Positions 11,546 to 20,861 of a stretch of 64,000 nt of DNA are shown piece by piece; position 1 is the first letter of the stretch; every line of letters starts with the position of its first letter. Both the position numbers and the translations under genes were made by a program. The stretch lies in assembly GCA_030374765.1 (NCBI GenBank), contig JARGXX010000002.1, positions 124,001-188,000 on the forward strand. Reading direction: 5' to 3'. The stretch comes from Agarophyton chilense. Lineage: Eukaryota; Rhodophyta; Florideophyceae; Gracilariales; Gracilariaceae. A model generated the notes under the pieces. The model did not search any database, was not told where the DNA came from, and saw only the letters and a list, made by a program, of their open reading frames with translations.

Positions 11546-12179
11546 TGTCGTATAGTGGCGGAAGGGCTGACCTTTGAGGTTTGCAATAGACTACACTGAC
11601 CTTGTAGGTGATGGATGCGAGGGGCCATCGGCCATGCAGCTCCGGGCGAGCTACCATCCAGGAGTTGTCAGCCACGTGTAGTGTTGACATGTACCTTCTC
11701 GTTGAGTAATTGTTAGTACTTGTAATTGTAATTTTATTTATTTTAGTACAGTAGTGGAGTGGCCACCTGGCACTGTAGCCAGTGCTGGCCATGTCTCTGA
11801 CACTAGGTCAGAGACCGTGCTTTGCTGGCACCTCCCGGGTGACCTGGAGAGTGCAGTCCACTGCATATCGGGAACTGCACCTCCCCCATCCTAATCTGAT
11901 AAAGACAGGAACCACTTGGGTCACGACTATACCTTTTGGTTCTTCGTTTCTCAACTACCACACAGGCTTTCCCGCGCGTCGACTCATACCATCGTTCAAC
12001 TACACGGTCTAGGCTGGTTGCTCCGCTGTTTGCCCCTGCGGGTTTTCACGGTGCCCTGTTACCATCGAGGTTTACTACGTCTACCTTCTAAGGTTGAGCG
12101 TCAACAGGTTCCCCACGATTGGGCGTCACTACGCTCCCGAAACAAGACAAGTGCATACCCCACAGGTGCTTGTACGACA
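11546..12179 (-). repeat. Isolated LTR, family E, no target duplication
   Basis: 634 bp with inverted termini TGTCGTA...TACGACA, the reverse complement of the solo LTR at 48335-48968 of identical length. Flanking pentamers TGGTC and CAATT do not match, so this copy has been rearranged or lies next to lost element sequence. No internal retroelement sequence is recognisable on either side. Confidence 0.85.
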
Positions 12180-14097
12180 CAATTCCAATGGAATACATTG
12201 CACAATGGAACTGCATCACTAGTTTGCTTACAGTTAGCGTAAGAAGAAACACCTCTACCGATACCTTCTTGGTCATAAAAAAATGTTTCTACTTCATTAT
12301 GCTCGTATTAAATTAATGAAAAGTTCCAAAGCACCAAAAACCGTTTAATAACCGCACAATCGATAACCAGCGATGGTAAACATCGGAGAAAAAGGCTTAA
12401 ACTGTTCTCAGTATGCAATTTCTGTAGTGTTTTAACTTTCTGCTTCATCACTGAACTTTTGTTCACATGCCGTACTACCTTCTTAACATCTCAAAGTAGC
12501 CCTCACGATCTGTTGTTTCGTACATATTGCGAGCTGAAAGCCGTACTGAAAGCCTCCACAAGGACACAGTTCAACATATGGGGGATTCACAAGTCGTACG
12601 AGCCGAGAAGTAAAACAGAACAAAAGCGTTAAAAATGAGATCCTCTGTCAGATGAAGAAATCATGATTTTTTAGTAGCACAAGTTAAACTCTAAAATTAT
12701 TTTTGTTATTCCACAACTGCAGAACTTGTAAAGTGGATTAGTGTTTCAAATATGGGAAGCAGGGAAAAAGTGACGAACTGGTAGCAATATAGATTTCAAC
12801 TTCCAGTTTGAGTTCACATAAAATATACGGAGTGAAAAGAAACGGGTTTAGATTTTATTGTAGTCTATAAATCCATATTGAAATACAAAAATGGTAATGC
12901 ACATCCCAACAATTAAGGGCCGAATAGTTTTTGTGTGTATGTTGGTATTAAACTCCGATTTTCGATCATGAAAACTGATAAGGAATCGAAGCTCAGGACA
13001 TATCACTTTCAAAAAAGCTAGAAACTGACGAAAAAAATGAAGAGGATAAGAATTAGTGCATGATATCGGGTTAGATTAGTTGAAAGAAATATTTGTCGTT
13101 CTCTTGTTACCTTACTGGCAAATTAATTCTTCGTGCGCTCGAATGCTTTGTACGTTTTGATTAGACTTTATGCTGTACATTCAAATGATTGGCAACATTT
13201 GAATAAATATTCTAAAGATGTAAAGCACTCGTATACTTTGGTAAAAAGCAGTGCCAAATTCAAGTTTTTGATCAGTTACTTTGTCCAAAAGTAAATCCAA
13301 CGTCATTGTAATTTGGAGGAGGTGTAAAAGTAGAACGAAGTTTGGGTTGAAGGATGAGATTTTGTTTTGGCGGAGGAAACATTAGTACTTTGAAAGCGTG
13401 AGAACAACATGGTGTTGTGGATGTTGGTATAGAGAGGTAGAGAGGGAGAGCATTGCATGCAAGTTGACAGAAAAAGTTTTAAAACTGCTGATTGTATTTG
13501 AATGGTTTTCGAATGGAATTGCTTTTTCGTAACTTTTGAGTGCATTGAAGGATTTTTGGCTGCGCAGTAAGTCAAAAGTAGTGAAAACTCGAAGCAGTAT
13601 TTTTTAATTGGATAGTTTTGTGAGAATTGACGCGCACATATAAAGTGCGCACGCTTGGTAGATCAACACCCCCGGTGTTGAAGGTGCTGTGTCAAAGCGG
13701 AAAGCGGCTGCTCGCGATCGTTTTTCCTTTTACATGGGATAGGTGCGTGTCGTGTGCTTTAGTTTTTGCGCGCTTGTCGTCGAGGATGTGAACATAGCTA
13801 TTCAAGGAACGCTTGGAGGCGGCGTTGTTTTCGGGTTTGGCACCCGGGAGCGGCCGGTTTTTGTTTGCTTGTTTGCGCGGTATTCGCATGCCAATCGGTG
13901 CGGCTCCGTGGTGATCGGCATATCGCGCAGCGACGCCGCCGCTTCTCACCCCGCCCGAGACGCGCGCGCGCTCGACAGCTTCGGTGCGGCACGATTATGA
14001 GAGCTGAGACGCAAGCAGGCGCACGGTGACAAAGGCAGGCAGCAAAAGTTACTAACATACATTGTATTTGTTTACCAGACGCGGTGGGCGCGGCCAC
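12180..14097. other. AT-rich intergenic region grading into GC-rich upstream region
   Basis: No gene is evident. Up to about 13650 the sequence is AT-rich with frequent stops in all frames. From about 13700 composition switches to GC-rich, and short overlapping open frames appear on both strands as expected from composition alone. The last part is the presumed 5' region of the gene starting at 14098; TTTACCAG just upstream (14070s) could be a splice acceptor of a 5' UTR intron, but I see no matching donor. Confidence 0.45.
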
Positions 14098-14538
14098 ATG
14101 GGTGATAACGGCAGCAGCAAGTGGGTGACGAAGCGTTGTCACGTGCAGGTGAGCCGCACAGACGTGGTGCCAGTGATATTTCGGTCCAAGAAGGTGGGGA
14201 GCGGCGGCGGCGACGCCAGTGAGTCGGAGCAAAGCTCGGGACGCCCAGTTGCACGCGCCTTTGCACGCACGGAATACCAACTGTCAGACTGCGTACACAC
14301 GGTGAAAAAGTGGCTGTGGGAGCATTTAGAACGGGTGTACCGCGTGGGCGGCATCAACGACAAGGCGGGGGCGCTGGAGGCGGCGCACGTGCTGCGCGAT
14401 GGAAGTCAACAGTTGACGGTGTGGGTGGAGCCGACGGAGGCGTGCGCGGGCGTGGTGGTGCCGATGGGCGACAGCCGGTTTGAGTGCTTTAGCACGACGG
14501 CGCAGTCGCTGCATGTGACGGCTCAACGCTGCGAATAA
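14098..14538 (+). CDS. Unknown 146-aa protein
   Basis: An intact reading frame from ATG 14098 (MGDNGSSKWVTKRCHVQ) to TAA 14536-14538. The frame is open somewhat further upstream, but this is the first ATG and it follows CGGCCAC, a reasonable initiation context. A Gly/Ser-rich linker (residues about 35-50) separates a short basic N-terminal part from a compact C-terminal half containing DCVHTVKKWLWEHLERVYRV and VLRDGSQQLTVWVEP. There is no signal peptide or membrane segment. I do not recognise the family. Codon use is strongly GC-biased like its neighbours. It converges with the isomerase gene with an 8-bp gap. Confidence 0.7.
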   Translation: MGDNGSSKWVTKRCHVQVSRTDVVPVIFRSKKVGSGGGDASESEQSSGRPVARAFARTEYQLSDCVHTVKKWLWEHLERVYRVGGINDKAGALEAAHVLRDGSQQLTVWVEPTEACAGVVVPMGDSRFECFSTTAQSLHVTAQRCE

Positions 14539-14539
14539 A
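14534..14539 (+). terminator. Possible poly(A) signal overlapping the stop codon
   Basis: AATAAA occupies 14534-14539 and contains the TAA stop of the 146-aa gene. Because the opposite gene stops only 8 bp further on, 3' end formation of either transcript must run into the other's coding region. Use of this hexamer is inferred. Confidence 0.4.
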
Positions 14540-14546
14540 GCGGGCT

Positions 14547-15950
14547 CTAGTCAAGTGAGGCGGCGTCGGACGTGTCGCGCGCGCGCTCAGGCTGCGCCTG
14601 GTTGGTGCTGGCGTGAAACAAGATGACCGACGGCGACGGCGACAGCGACGGCGCGGGCGCGGGCGTGAGCGGCGACGCGACGGCGTCGACACGCAGGCGG
14701 TGCGAGTCGGGCACGTAGTAGATGGAACCGGCGGCCAGGGCGTGCAGCGACGGCGGCGACTTGGGCGGCGACTCGGGCGGCGACTCGGGTTGGTGTTGGT
14801 TTGCGTCGGCGTCACAAGCAGGGCGGATCCAGGCGGTGCCGAGCAGACAGAGCACGACGGAGGGCCCGCGCACGGCGGGCAGCACGACGCGCTCGGCGGG
14901 CGGCAGCTGATAGCGCACGAGCTGGAACTCGGGCACGGGCGGGCGGTACAGCGTGGCGAAGCGACTGAGGACGGTGCCCTGCATGACGTTCGGGTACGCG
15001 TCGTGGTACGACAACATATGCACCAGCGTGGGCACGTCCTTGAACTTGGGCGTGAGTCCCGCGCGCACAACGTTGTCACTACACGCCATGATCTCGACGC
15101 ACTGGCCGTGAAGATACGCGTGCGGCTCGTTGGCGGCCATGAAGAGCGCGTGACCGGGCTGCAAATGCACGTAGTTGAGCAGGTAGGCGGCGAAACAACC
15201 GACGTCGTGCGGGTAGCGCGCACGCAACTGAAGAAAGAGGTGGTCAGCGTCGGAGTGGACGGCGGACGCGGGGCGCAACGAATCGGTGAGGGCGGCCAGG
15301 GCGGCGGACACGGCGGGTGCGGCGGCGTTCATGAGCGTGGAGAAGAGATGGCGCAGCGCGGCGCGGCGGTGCGTGGACGAAGGCGCGGGCGGAGTGGCCA
15401 GGGCGGCGACGAAGGACGGAGCGTCGCACAAAGCGGCCAACGGGGCGTGGGCGTGCAGATGGGCGAGAATCTCGTCGACGGGACGAAAGTTGCATAGGGC
15501 GGAAAACGGAGTGAGGGCGACGCTCATCTCGGGTTTGTGGTTGGGGTCCTTGTACACGTCGGGACGGGCGGCGTGTAGCTTGGCGGCCAGCTCGCGCGTC
15601 GGGTGGGCCTGGATGCTGAGCGGGGCGGCGACGCTGAGCACCTTGAGCAGGAACGGGGGCGGCGCATGGTGGTGACGCTGTAGGAAGAGTGACAGCGGCT
15701 CGGGCGATGCTGGGGGCGGGGCGATAACGGTGGAGGGTGCGGCGGCGTGCGTTCCGATCCAGAGCTCGGCGTGCGGGACGTGAGGCGACACGGCGGCGGC
15801 GGCGACGTTGAGCGCGTGTAGGTGCGCTACCAGGCTGTGTGCGTCGGGGCGCAGCCCCCACGCGTAGGTCTGCACGGCGGCGCGCAGCGCGATGAGCGGC
15901 GGGAGCGGGAGCGGGGCGGCGGGGGGGGCGTCGCGATCGGGGGAGGGCAT
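14547..15950 (-). CDS. PMI: Mannose-6-phosphate isomerase, type I
   Basis: A cytosolic zinc enzyme interconverting fructose-6-phosphate and mannose-6-phosphate. It feeds GDP-mannose for protein glycosylation and, in algae, wall and storage carbohydrates. The 467-aa frame runs from ATG 15950 (MPSPDRDAPP). Type I landmarks are present: VQTYAWG near residue 27, SIQAHPTREL with zinc ligands Gln114 and His116, DPNHKPEM with Glu141, and the signature HAYLHGQCVEIMACSDNVV, where His277 is the last zinc ligand, followed by RAGLTPK with the catalytic Arg (about 296). Length fits eukaryotic members. A Pro/Ser repeat of PPESPP type lies near residue 395. No intron is evident. The unknown gene at 16054-17643 lies 103 bp upstream on the same strand. 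Confidence 0.95.
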   Translation of the reverse strand: MPSPDRDAPPAAPLPLPPLIALRAAVQTYAWGLRPDAHSLVAHLHALNVAAAAVSPHVPHAELWIGTHAAAPSTVIAPPPASPEPLSLFLQRHHHAPPPFLLKVLSVAAPLSIQAHPTRELAAKLHAARPDVYKDPNHKPEMSVALTPFSALCNFRPVDEILAHLHAHAPLAALCDAPSFVAALATPPAPSSTHRRAALRHLFSTLMNAAAPAVSAALAALTDSLRPASAVHSDADHLFLQLRARYPHDVGCFAAYLLNYVHLQPGHALFMAANEPHAYLHGQCVEIMACSDNVVRAGLTPKFKDVPTLVHMLSYHDAYPNVMQGTVLSRFATLYRPPVPEFQLVRYQLPPAERVVLPAVRGPSVVLCLLGTAWIRPACDADANQHQPESPPESPPKSPPSLHALAAGSIYYVPDSHRLRVDAVASPLTPAPAPSLSPSPSVILFHASTNQAQPERARDTSDAASLD

Positions 15951-16053
15951 GGCGGGGTGAGAACGGAGCGGAGAGGAAGGAAGGGAGAAAGGAGAAGAAG
16001 GGAGAAGAGAGAGAAGATGACGATGGGTTTTAGTAAAGTATAGCACAATAGTT

Positions 16054-17643
16054 TCAGAAAAAGGGGCGGTGGTGGGCGGCGGAAGAGGCGGCGCGGGCGC
16101 GCCACGGCGCCAGCCACGTCTCTGCGAGCAGCGGCGGCACGCGCACGGCGGCGCTCTCGGCGCGCTCGCACAGGCGGCGCACCAGCGCGCGGAGGCGCGG
16201 CGCATGGCGCAGCTGCGCGGCGAAGTGACGCGGCGGCGGCACGACGGGCCGCACGAAGCGGCGCTCGAAGTCGGCCGCCACGCGCAGCGCGACGTGCGCC
16301 GCTTCGTCGCACCGCCGCACGTCAAACACAAACGACTGTCCAAACGTGCCGTACGCCACGAGGCGCGCGCGCCGCAGCCGCACCGCCGCCGCGTCGTCGT
16401 TGTTGCCGCCGCCGCCGCCGCCGAACAGCGCCAGCGCGAGCAACGCCTCCACCAGCGCGTCGCGCGGCGCGCGCGGCGACGCGTTTGCGCATGCGGCCGC
16501 GGCGCGCGCGCGCGAGCGCGATACTCGAAACACTCGCGCGCAGCGTAGCATAACCACCGTGTCTGGCGCGGCGCGCCACGCGTTGAAGTCGCTGTGGTTA
16601 CGTCGTAACAAAGTGGCCGCCGGTGCCACCGCCACGCCACGCGCGTCGCGCGCCCCCGTCCACAGGCCCGTCTCCAGCACGCGAGCGTTGTCGCCCTCCA
16701 GGGCGCGCAGCAGCAGCAGCCCGTTGGCGTGTCTCGCGCTCGCAAAGCGCTCGTCGAACGTCAAGCGCGTCGCCTGCGTCCCGCCGTGGCGCTTGTCCAC
16801 GTCATCGTCATCGTCATTGTCATTGTCGTCGCCGCCGCCGTTGTGCATCGCCGCCACGGCGCGACGCCACGCACGCAGCGCGGCGGCGTGCGCGCCGTCG
16901 CCGCCGTCGCCGCCGCACATGGCCCACACGTGATCGCCGCGCACGCGCGCCGCGTCGCGCGCAGCGCGGAACGCGTCGCTGTCGTGGCGCAGAGCGCGTA
17001 GGTGGTGCACGTCGTCAAAGCGAACGCAAGCTGCGGCCGGTAACGCGCGGATGCCGCCGGGAATGCGCGCCACCCGCATGTCGATGCCGCCAAAGTACGC
17101 GTTGCGTCGCGCCGTAGCGCCACGCGTCTCGTGTGCGTGGCGTCGCAGTAGTGTGCGCGCTGCCGTCTCCCACGAGCGCTGCTCGTCGTCCGCCGCCGCC
17201 TTCGCGGCTGCTGCCGCTGCCGCCGTCGCTGCCGCGCATGCAGATGCGGAAGCGGACGCGCTTCCGTCGCCCGCGCGCAGCAGCGACAGGGCGGCCGCCG
17301 CTAGATCTCCGCCTGGGTGCGTCGCCATCAACAGCGCCTCCGCCTCTGCGCCCGCCTGCTGCGCCTCAGTCGTGTCCGCGCCGCGCGCGACCAGAAAGCA
17401 CTGCAGCTCGTCGAGAAACGCGCGCAGCGACGCCGTCACGCGCCGCGTGCGCCGCAAGTGCTCGTGCTGTTCGTGCAGCCGTCGAAGATACGTGCGTACT
17501 AGCGTGTCGTCGTGCTTCGCCCCTATGGCGCAACACCGCGCCGACCGCACCGACCGCGCCCCGCGGCCCAAGCATGGCCCGGCCGCCCACGCCTGCGTTG
17601 CGCGCACGCGCCGCCCCGCGCTCTGTCGGCGGCGCACATACAT
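16054..17643 (-). CDS. Unknown 529-aa Ala/Arg-rich protein
   Basis: Open from ATG 17643 (MYVRRRQSAGRRVRATQ) to the stop at 16054. The frame extends upstream to 17778, but that extension encodes only the translated CGTG microsatellite, so I place the start at 17643. An N-terminal helical region (HDDTLVRTYLRRLHEQHEHL) is followed by a Ser/Ala run near residue 140. The middle contains RNAYFGGIDMRVARIPGG, and an acidic Asp/Asn run lies near residue 290. The C-terminal half has TFDERFASARHANGLLLLRA and YGTFGQSFVFDVRRC. There is no signal peptide or clear transmembrane helix. I do not recognise the family. The long reading frame on a GC-rich strand could in part reflect composition, but the non-repetitive hydrophobic pattern favours a real gene. 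Confidence 0.6.
   Translation of the reverse strand: MYVRRRQSAGRRVRATQAWAAGPCLGRGARSVRSARCCAIGAKHDDTLVRTYLRRLHEQHEHLRRTRRVTASLRAFLDELQCFLVARGADTTEAQQAGAEAEALLMATHPGGDLAAAALSLLRAGDGSASASASACAAATAAAAAAAKAAADDEQRSWETAARTLLRRHAHETRGATARRNAYFGGIDMRVARIPGGIRALPAAACVRFDDVHHLRALRHDSDAFRAARDAARVRGDHVWAMCGGDGGDGAHAAALRAWRRAVAAMHNGGGDDNDNDDDDDVDKRHGGTQATRLTFDERFASARHANGLLLLRALEGDNARVLETGLWTGARDARGVAVAPAATLLRRNHSDFNAWRAAPDTVVMLRCARVFRVSRSRARAAAACANASPRAPRDALVEALLALALFGGGGGGNNDDAAAVRLRRARLVAYGTFGQSFVFDVRRCDEAAHVALRVAADFERRFVRPVVPPPRHFAAQLRHAPRLRALVRRLCERAESAAVRVPPLLAETWLAPWRARAASSAAHHRPFF
16801..16835. repeat. Imperfect GTCATC/GTCATT microsatellite
   Basis: Repeated GTCATC, GTCATT and GTCGTC units within the unknown 529-aa gene encode its Asp/Asn run on the - strand. 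Such tracts vary in length between individuals. Confidence 0.6.
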
Positions 17644-17649
17644 GTTCGG

Positions 17650-17650
<1 letters not shown>

Positions 17651-17691
<41 letters not shown>
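17651..17691. repeat. (CGTG)10 microsatellite
   Basis: Ten uninterrupted CGTG units plus one base lie immediately upstream of the presumed start of the 529-aa gene. On the - strand this is a CACG repeat that reads as an alternating Arg-Thr-His-Ala string. It also marks the abrupt edge between the GC-rich island and AT-rich transposon DNA. Confidence 0.9.
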
Positions 17692-17950
17692 AAAACAACA
17701 ACCGCGTGTTATTAGTAGTGGGCGCAAGCAAAATCGCATTTTTTCGCGGGGGATTGCGCGAAATGAGCACATGTACAACTAAAAACCAAACATATTGGCA
17801 ACAAACACTTGCGTTCATGTGCAAAACCTTAAAAACAACGAATTTAAACGACAGTATTCTCAAACTTGCCACGTCTTCCTTTCATCTTTAAAACATAAAA
17901 ATACAAATCTAGTGTACTTCAATGCAAATAATGTCTTCTTTCTTCATATA

Positions 17951-19202
17951 CAATGCGTTTCAAAAACATATCCCTTTACAAAAGCTGCGCCAAAAAGGCA
18001 AAGTCAATAACACCGTTTCAAAAGTATATCCTTTATACAATCATTAGCTCAATTATGGCTCGTGGCGCACCTCTCACATGCTCTGAACAGCTGCAAATCA
18101 TGTAATTAGTAGGTCACGGTATGATTCCAGCATATATAGCCCGAAAACTCAAGCGCAGCCCAAAAACAATCAGCAACTTCATCATAAACCCCGCTACATA
18201 CGAAGAAAAGCATTCAACCGGCCATCCTACGTCACTATCTACGGCCAAAAAACGTGGAATTCAAAGAAAACTATGCCGTGACACTTCATCTTGCGAAAAA
18301 AATTGTCAAAAAAATATATTTTTCTCTATCTGGATCTACAATATGGCGTAAAGTCAACCGTCAACGTTTGTTCAAGTACACAAAAATGACGAAAACGTTT
18401 CTTTTAAAAGATCATCAAAAGAAAAATAGAGTTGAATCGTGTGCTCAAAAGGCTTATTGGAAAACGGAATAAAATAATGTTATCTTTTTCGACGAAAAAA
18501 ATTTTAACCTTGATGGTCCAGATTTCTATAAATTTTATTGGCATGATCTACGAAAAGAAAAGAAAGAATTTGTGATCAGGCATTCAGGAGGCGCATCAGT
18601 GATGGTTTGGGCTGGAATCTCTACGAAAGGAGCAACTAATATGGCTTTTGTTGAAATTACAATCAACTCTGAGAAGTATGCTGAGGTTCTAGAAAATTAT
18701 CTTTTACCTTTTGCATACTGTATGCACGGAGAAGAATTCATTTTTCAGCAAGATAATGCACCTGTGCATAAGTCCAATTCTATGAAACAGTGGTTTAATA
18801 GTCTAAATAAGGCAGTTATGTAATGGACTGCGCGCTCTACTGACCTCAACCCTATCGAAAACATTTGGAGAATGTTGGCCCGAATGGTTTATGGGCAAGG
18901 AAGGCGATACCGTTTTGGATCTAAAAAATTGTATCAAAGATTTCTGGGAAAAGATTGACTGTAATGCTATCAATCCTTTTAAAGAATAAATGCCAAAGCG
19001 TTGTTTAAGTGTTATACAGGCTAAAGGAGCAAAACTAAACTACTGAACTTGCGTTAGAATAAAAAGGATGCCATAAAGGTTATGTGTTTGAAACAGGTTT
19101 TTTACTTGAAAATTTTTTCACACTGATTTTGTTAGTTTTACTGTAGCCAAAACGTCGATTTTTGGAAAATTTGTGCGAGGGATATGATTTTGAAACAGAC
19201 TT
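17951..19202 (+). mobile_element. Tc1/mariner DNA transposon with TA duplication
   Basis: A 1252-bp element flanked by TA at 17949-17950 and 19203-19204. Aligned from the TA, the ends share GTTTCAAAAACATATCCCT (left, from 17957) and its inverted counterpart ending at 19196 with one mismatch. A second related repeat occurs inside each end: CGTTTCAAAAGTATATCC near 18013 and its inverse near 19075-19098. The ends thus have an outer and inner repeat, as in the IR/DR type of Tc1 elements. Length and content are typical of the superfamily. Confidence 0.9.
18055..19046 (+). pseudogene. Tc1/mariner transposase, inactivated
   Basis: DDE transposase that cuts and reinserts the element. From ATG 18055 (MARGAPLTCSEQLQIM) a TAA interrupts after 16 codons; the DNA-binding helix-turn-helix continues with GMIPAYIARKLKRSPKTISN. 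The catalytic core shows FFDEKNFNLDGPDF (first Asp), SVMVWAGIS, FQQDNAPVH (second Asp), then a stop at 18823, and STDLNPIENIWRML with the final Glu, a DD34E-type spacing. The C terminus MPKRCLSVIQAKGAK ends near 19046 after another TAA. Several stops and frame changes show that the copy is dead. Confidence 0.9.
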
Positions 19203-19204
19203 TA

Positions 19205-20033
19205 CTTGTCCTCAGGAGCCTTTAAATCCACATACAAGATTTTTGTTCCATCAGAAAAGCTTATAATCTGGCGTTTTGGAATGTGAGTTTCAACAGAAAA
19301 CGGAAACGAAATACGACAAGTCCAAGTTACCATCTGATCCGATGAGCTTCCTAAACTCTTCAAAGCTTTCTGAAATCCAAGAACTTTAGGATGGTAGCCC
19401 TTCATAGGGTCAACTTGCTTAGTTAGCCAAACCTTATGCATAAACCTCACATCCATCATAGGCTGAGGCCATTCTACAATTATTTCGAATTTCCAACCAT
19501 TGCTTACCACTTGGCTACTGATTTTCTCTACTTTAATTCCAGACGGCAACACTATTTCCAGAGTAATAAATAGCACTGTTGAGTCTTTATCCTCCCAAAT
19601 TGATTGTAACAAAAGAGGACTGAATTCAGAATTTCTGCGAAAGACAGTAGAATCGTCAACCTCCTTCTCTGAGTCCGAGATTTATAGAACATCAATAATG
19701 GGTTCGATCTGTCCCTTATTCGTTGGTTCTCCGGCAGAGCACTTCGTGTTTAGTGGCAACCGAGCTTTTAGTTGAATGAAAATTAGTTATTTACAGGAAT
19801 ACAGTAAAAATATTTGTTATGAACTTTCGCAATACTTCCAGTTTCTTGGATCTCATCTTATTGAACTTCGTACAAAATATGGAAAGCCGAAACGGTTCGA
19901 AAATATCATCCATTTTTTGCACTTCGCTTGCACTTTCATTACCTACTAGCTCACCAGTATCGAACATCTCATATATTCTGCGTACTGCTGCAGAATCTTC
20001 TGTTAGGCGAGGTCTTTTAACAGCTGGAGTCAT
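19205..20033 (-). pseudogene. Unknown gene truncated by the Tc1 insertion
   Basis: A first segment from ATG 20033 (MTPAVKRPRLTEDSAAVRRI) has a basic PAVKRPRL patch like a nuclear signal and stops near 19791. A second segment, in frame from about 19780 with one TAA (about 19683), carries ISDSEKEVDDSTVFRRNSEF, WKFEIIVEWPQPMMDVRFMH and YHPKVLGFQKALKSL. The coding sequence reaches ...KAPEDK exactly at the TA duplicated by the transposon; beyond the left end of the transposon the same frame would add YMKKEDIICIEVH and a TAG. The two segments may be two exons or one frameshifted ORF. I do not recognise the family. Confidence 0.45.
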
Positions 20034-20214
20034 AATTACTCGGGTTTTGAAGAAGATGTGGCCTGTTCAAGATGACAATTTTGACGTGGGTGGATTTGTA
20101 GTCAAACAATGTCTTTTACATTTTCCTCATTATGGAACAGAACTCAAGCTTCGATGGGCATTGTTTCCTTTGGAATACATTTTTGAAAATGGGCACATCA
20201 TTGTATATCTCTAG

Positions 20215-20861
20215 GGCATGGTTTTTTGGTTTTGATATGTCTCAATGCGTAGTTTCTACTGTATTTAATATTGGTGCTCATCTTATCTAAATCTGTAGTG
20301 GCCTTCTCTTTTCGAAGAATGCACCTGTGTTTGTTTTGCGCGCCAAAAGTTACAGGTTGCCTGCAGCGGGAAACCCTTAGACATTTGCCTTTATCAAATG
20401 GAAGGGGGGTTGAAGTCCTCAACTTCTTACCTTTCGAACTCCCATGTCACGGGAAAACGCTCTCAATGTCAAACCTACAACGTTTCCCGGCTTCGACTTT
20501 TTCATTCGAACTGAAATGCTTGTCATCCGCCTTTTATAAAAATAGATAGTTCTCCACAAATGCAGAATTGATAAGCAACTTTAGATCCTACTTTCCCAAA
20601 AAATATATTTGGTGAGAACCCTTAGCTTCTCCGATTCATGGAGTGTAAAACATTTACTTTTTATTCTCTATTCCGAATTTTAGTGCAACTTTTACTTTCT
20701 CTTAACGTTAGTTTCCGAACTGCAGTTGCATTCCAATATCCTTTTTACAATGATATATGTTTTCGCAACAAACACGCATGTTTGGATTCTTCCAAACAAC
20801 CCATCCTCTATAAAAAGCCAGAGATGGAAGAGTGGCAGTCCAAAGATAACAATACGAAAAT
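20215..20861. other. No recognisable gene
   Basis: Mixed-composition sequence between the unknown minus-strand gene and the PIF-like transposase. Only short overlapping open frames are seen on both strands. If the two flanking reading frames belong to one two-gene DNA transposon, this would be its divergent promoter region. Confidence 0.35.

Noticed and set aside
13303-13575. 90-codon minus-strand frame in AT-rich DNA
   Set aside because: No motif, Ser/Thr/Lys-rich composition, isolated; likely chance.
14489-15861. Long alternative frames on both strands across the isomerase gene
   Set aside because: Arg/Ala/Ser-rich shadows of a GC-rich gene; the isomerase frame has clear catalytic motifs.
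14547-16745. A 732-codon continuous frame that would fuse upstream sequence to the isomerase
   Set aside because: The part upstream of 15950 is an Arg/Ala-rich shadow of the neighbouring gene, and the isomerase begins cleanly at its own ATG.
18121-18472. Two short overlapping plus-strand frames as independent genes
   Set aside because: They are frameshifted parts of the Tc1 transposase N terminus.
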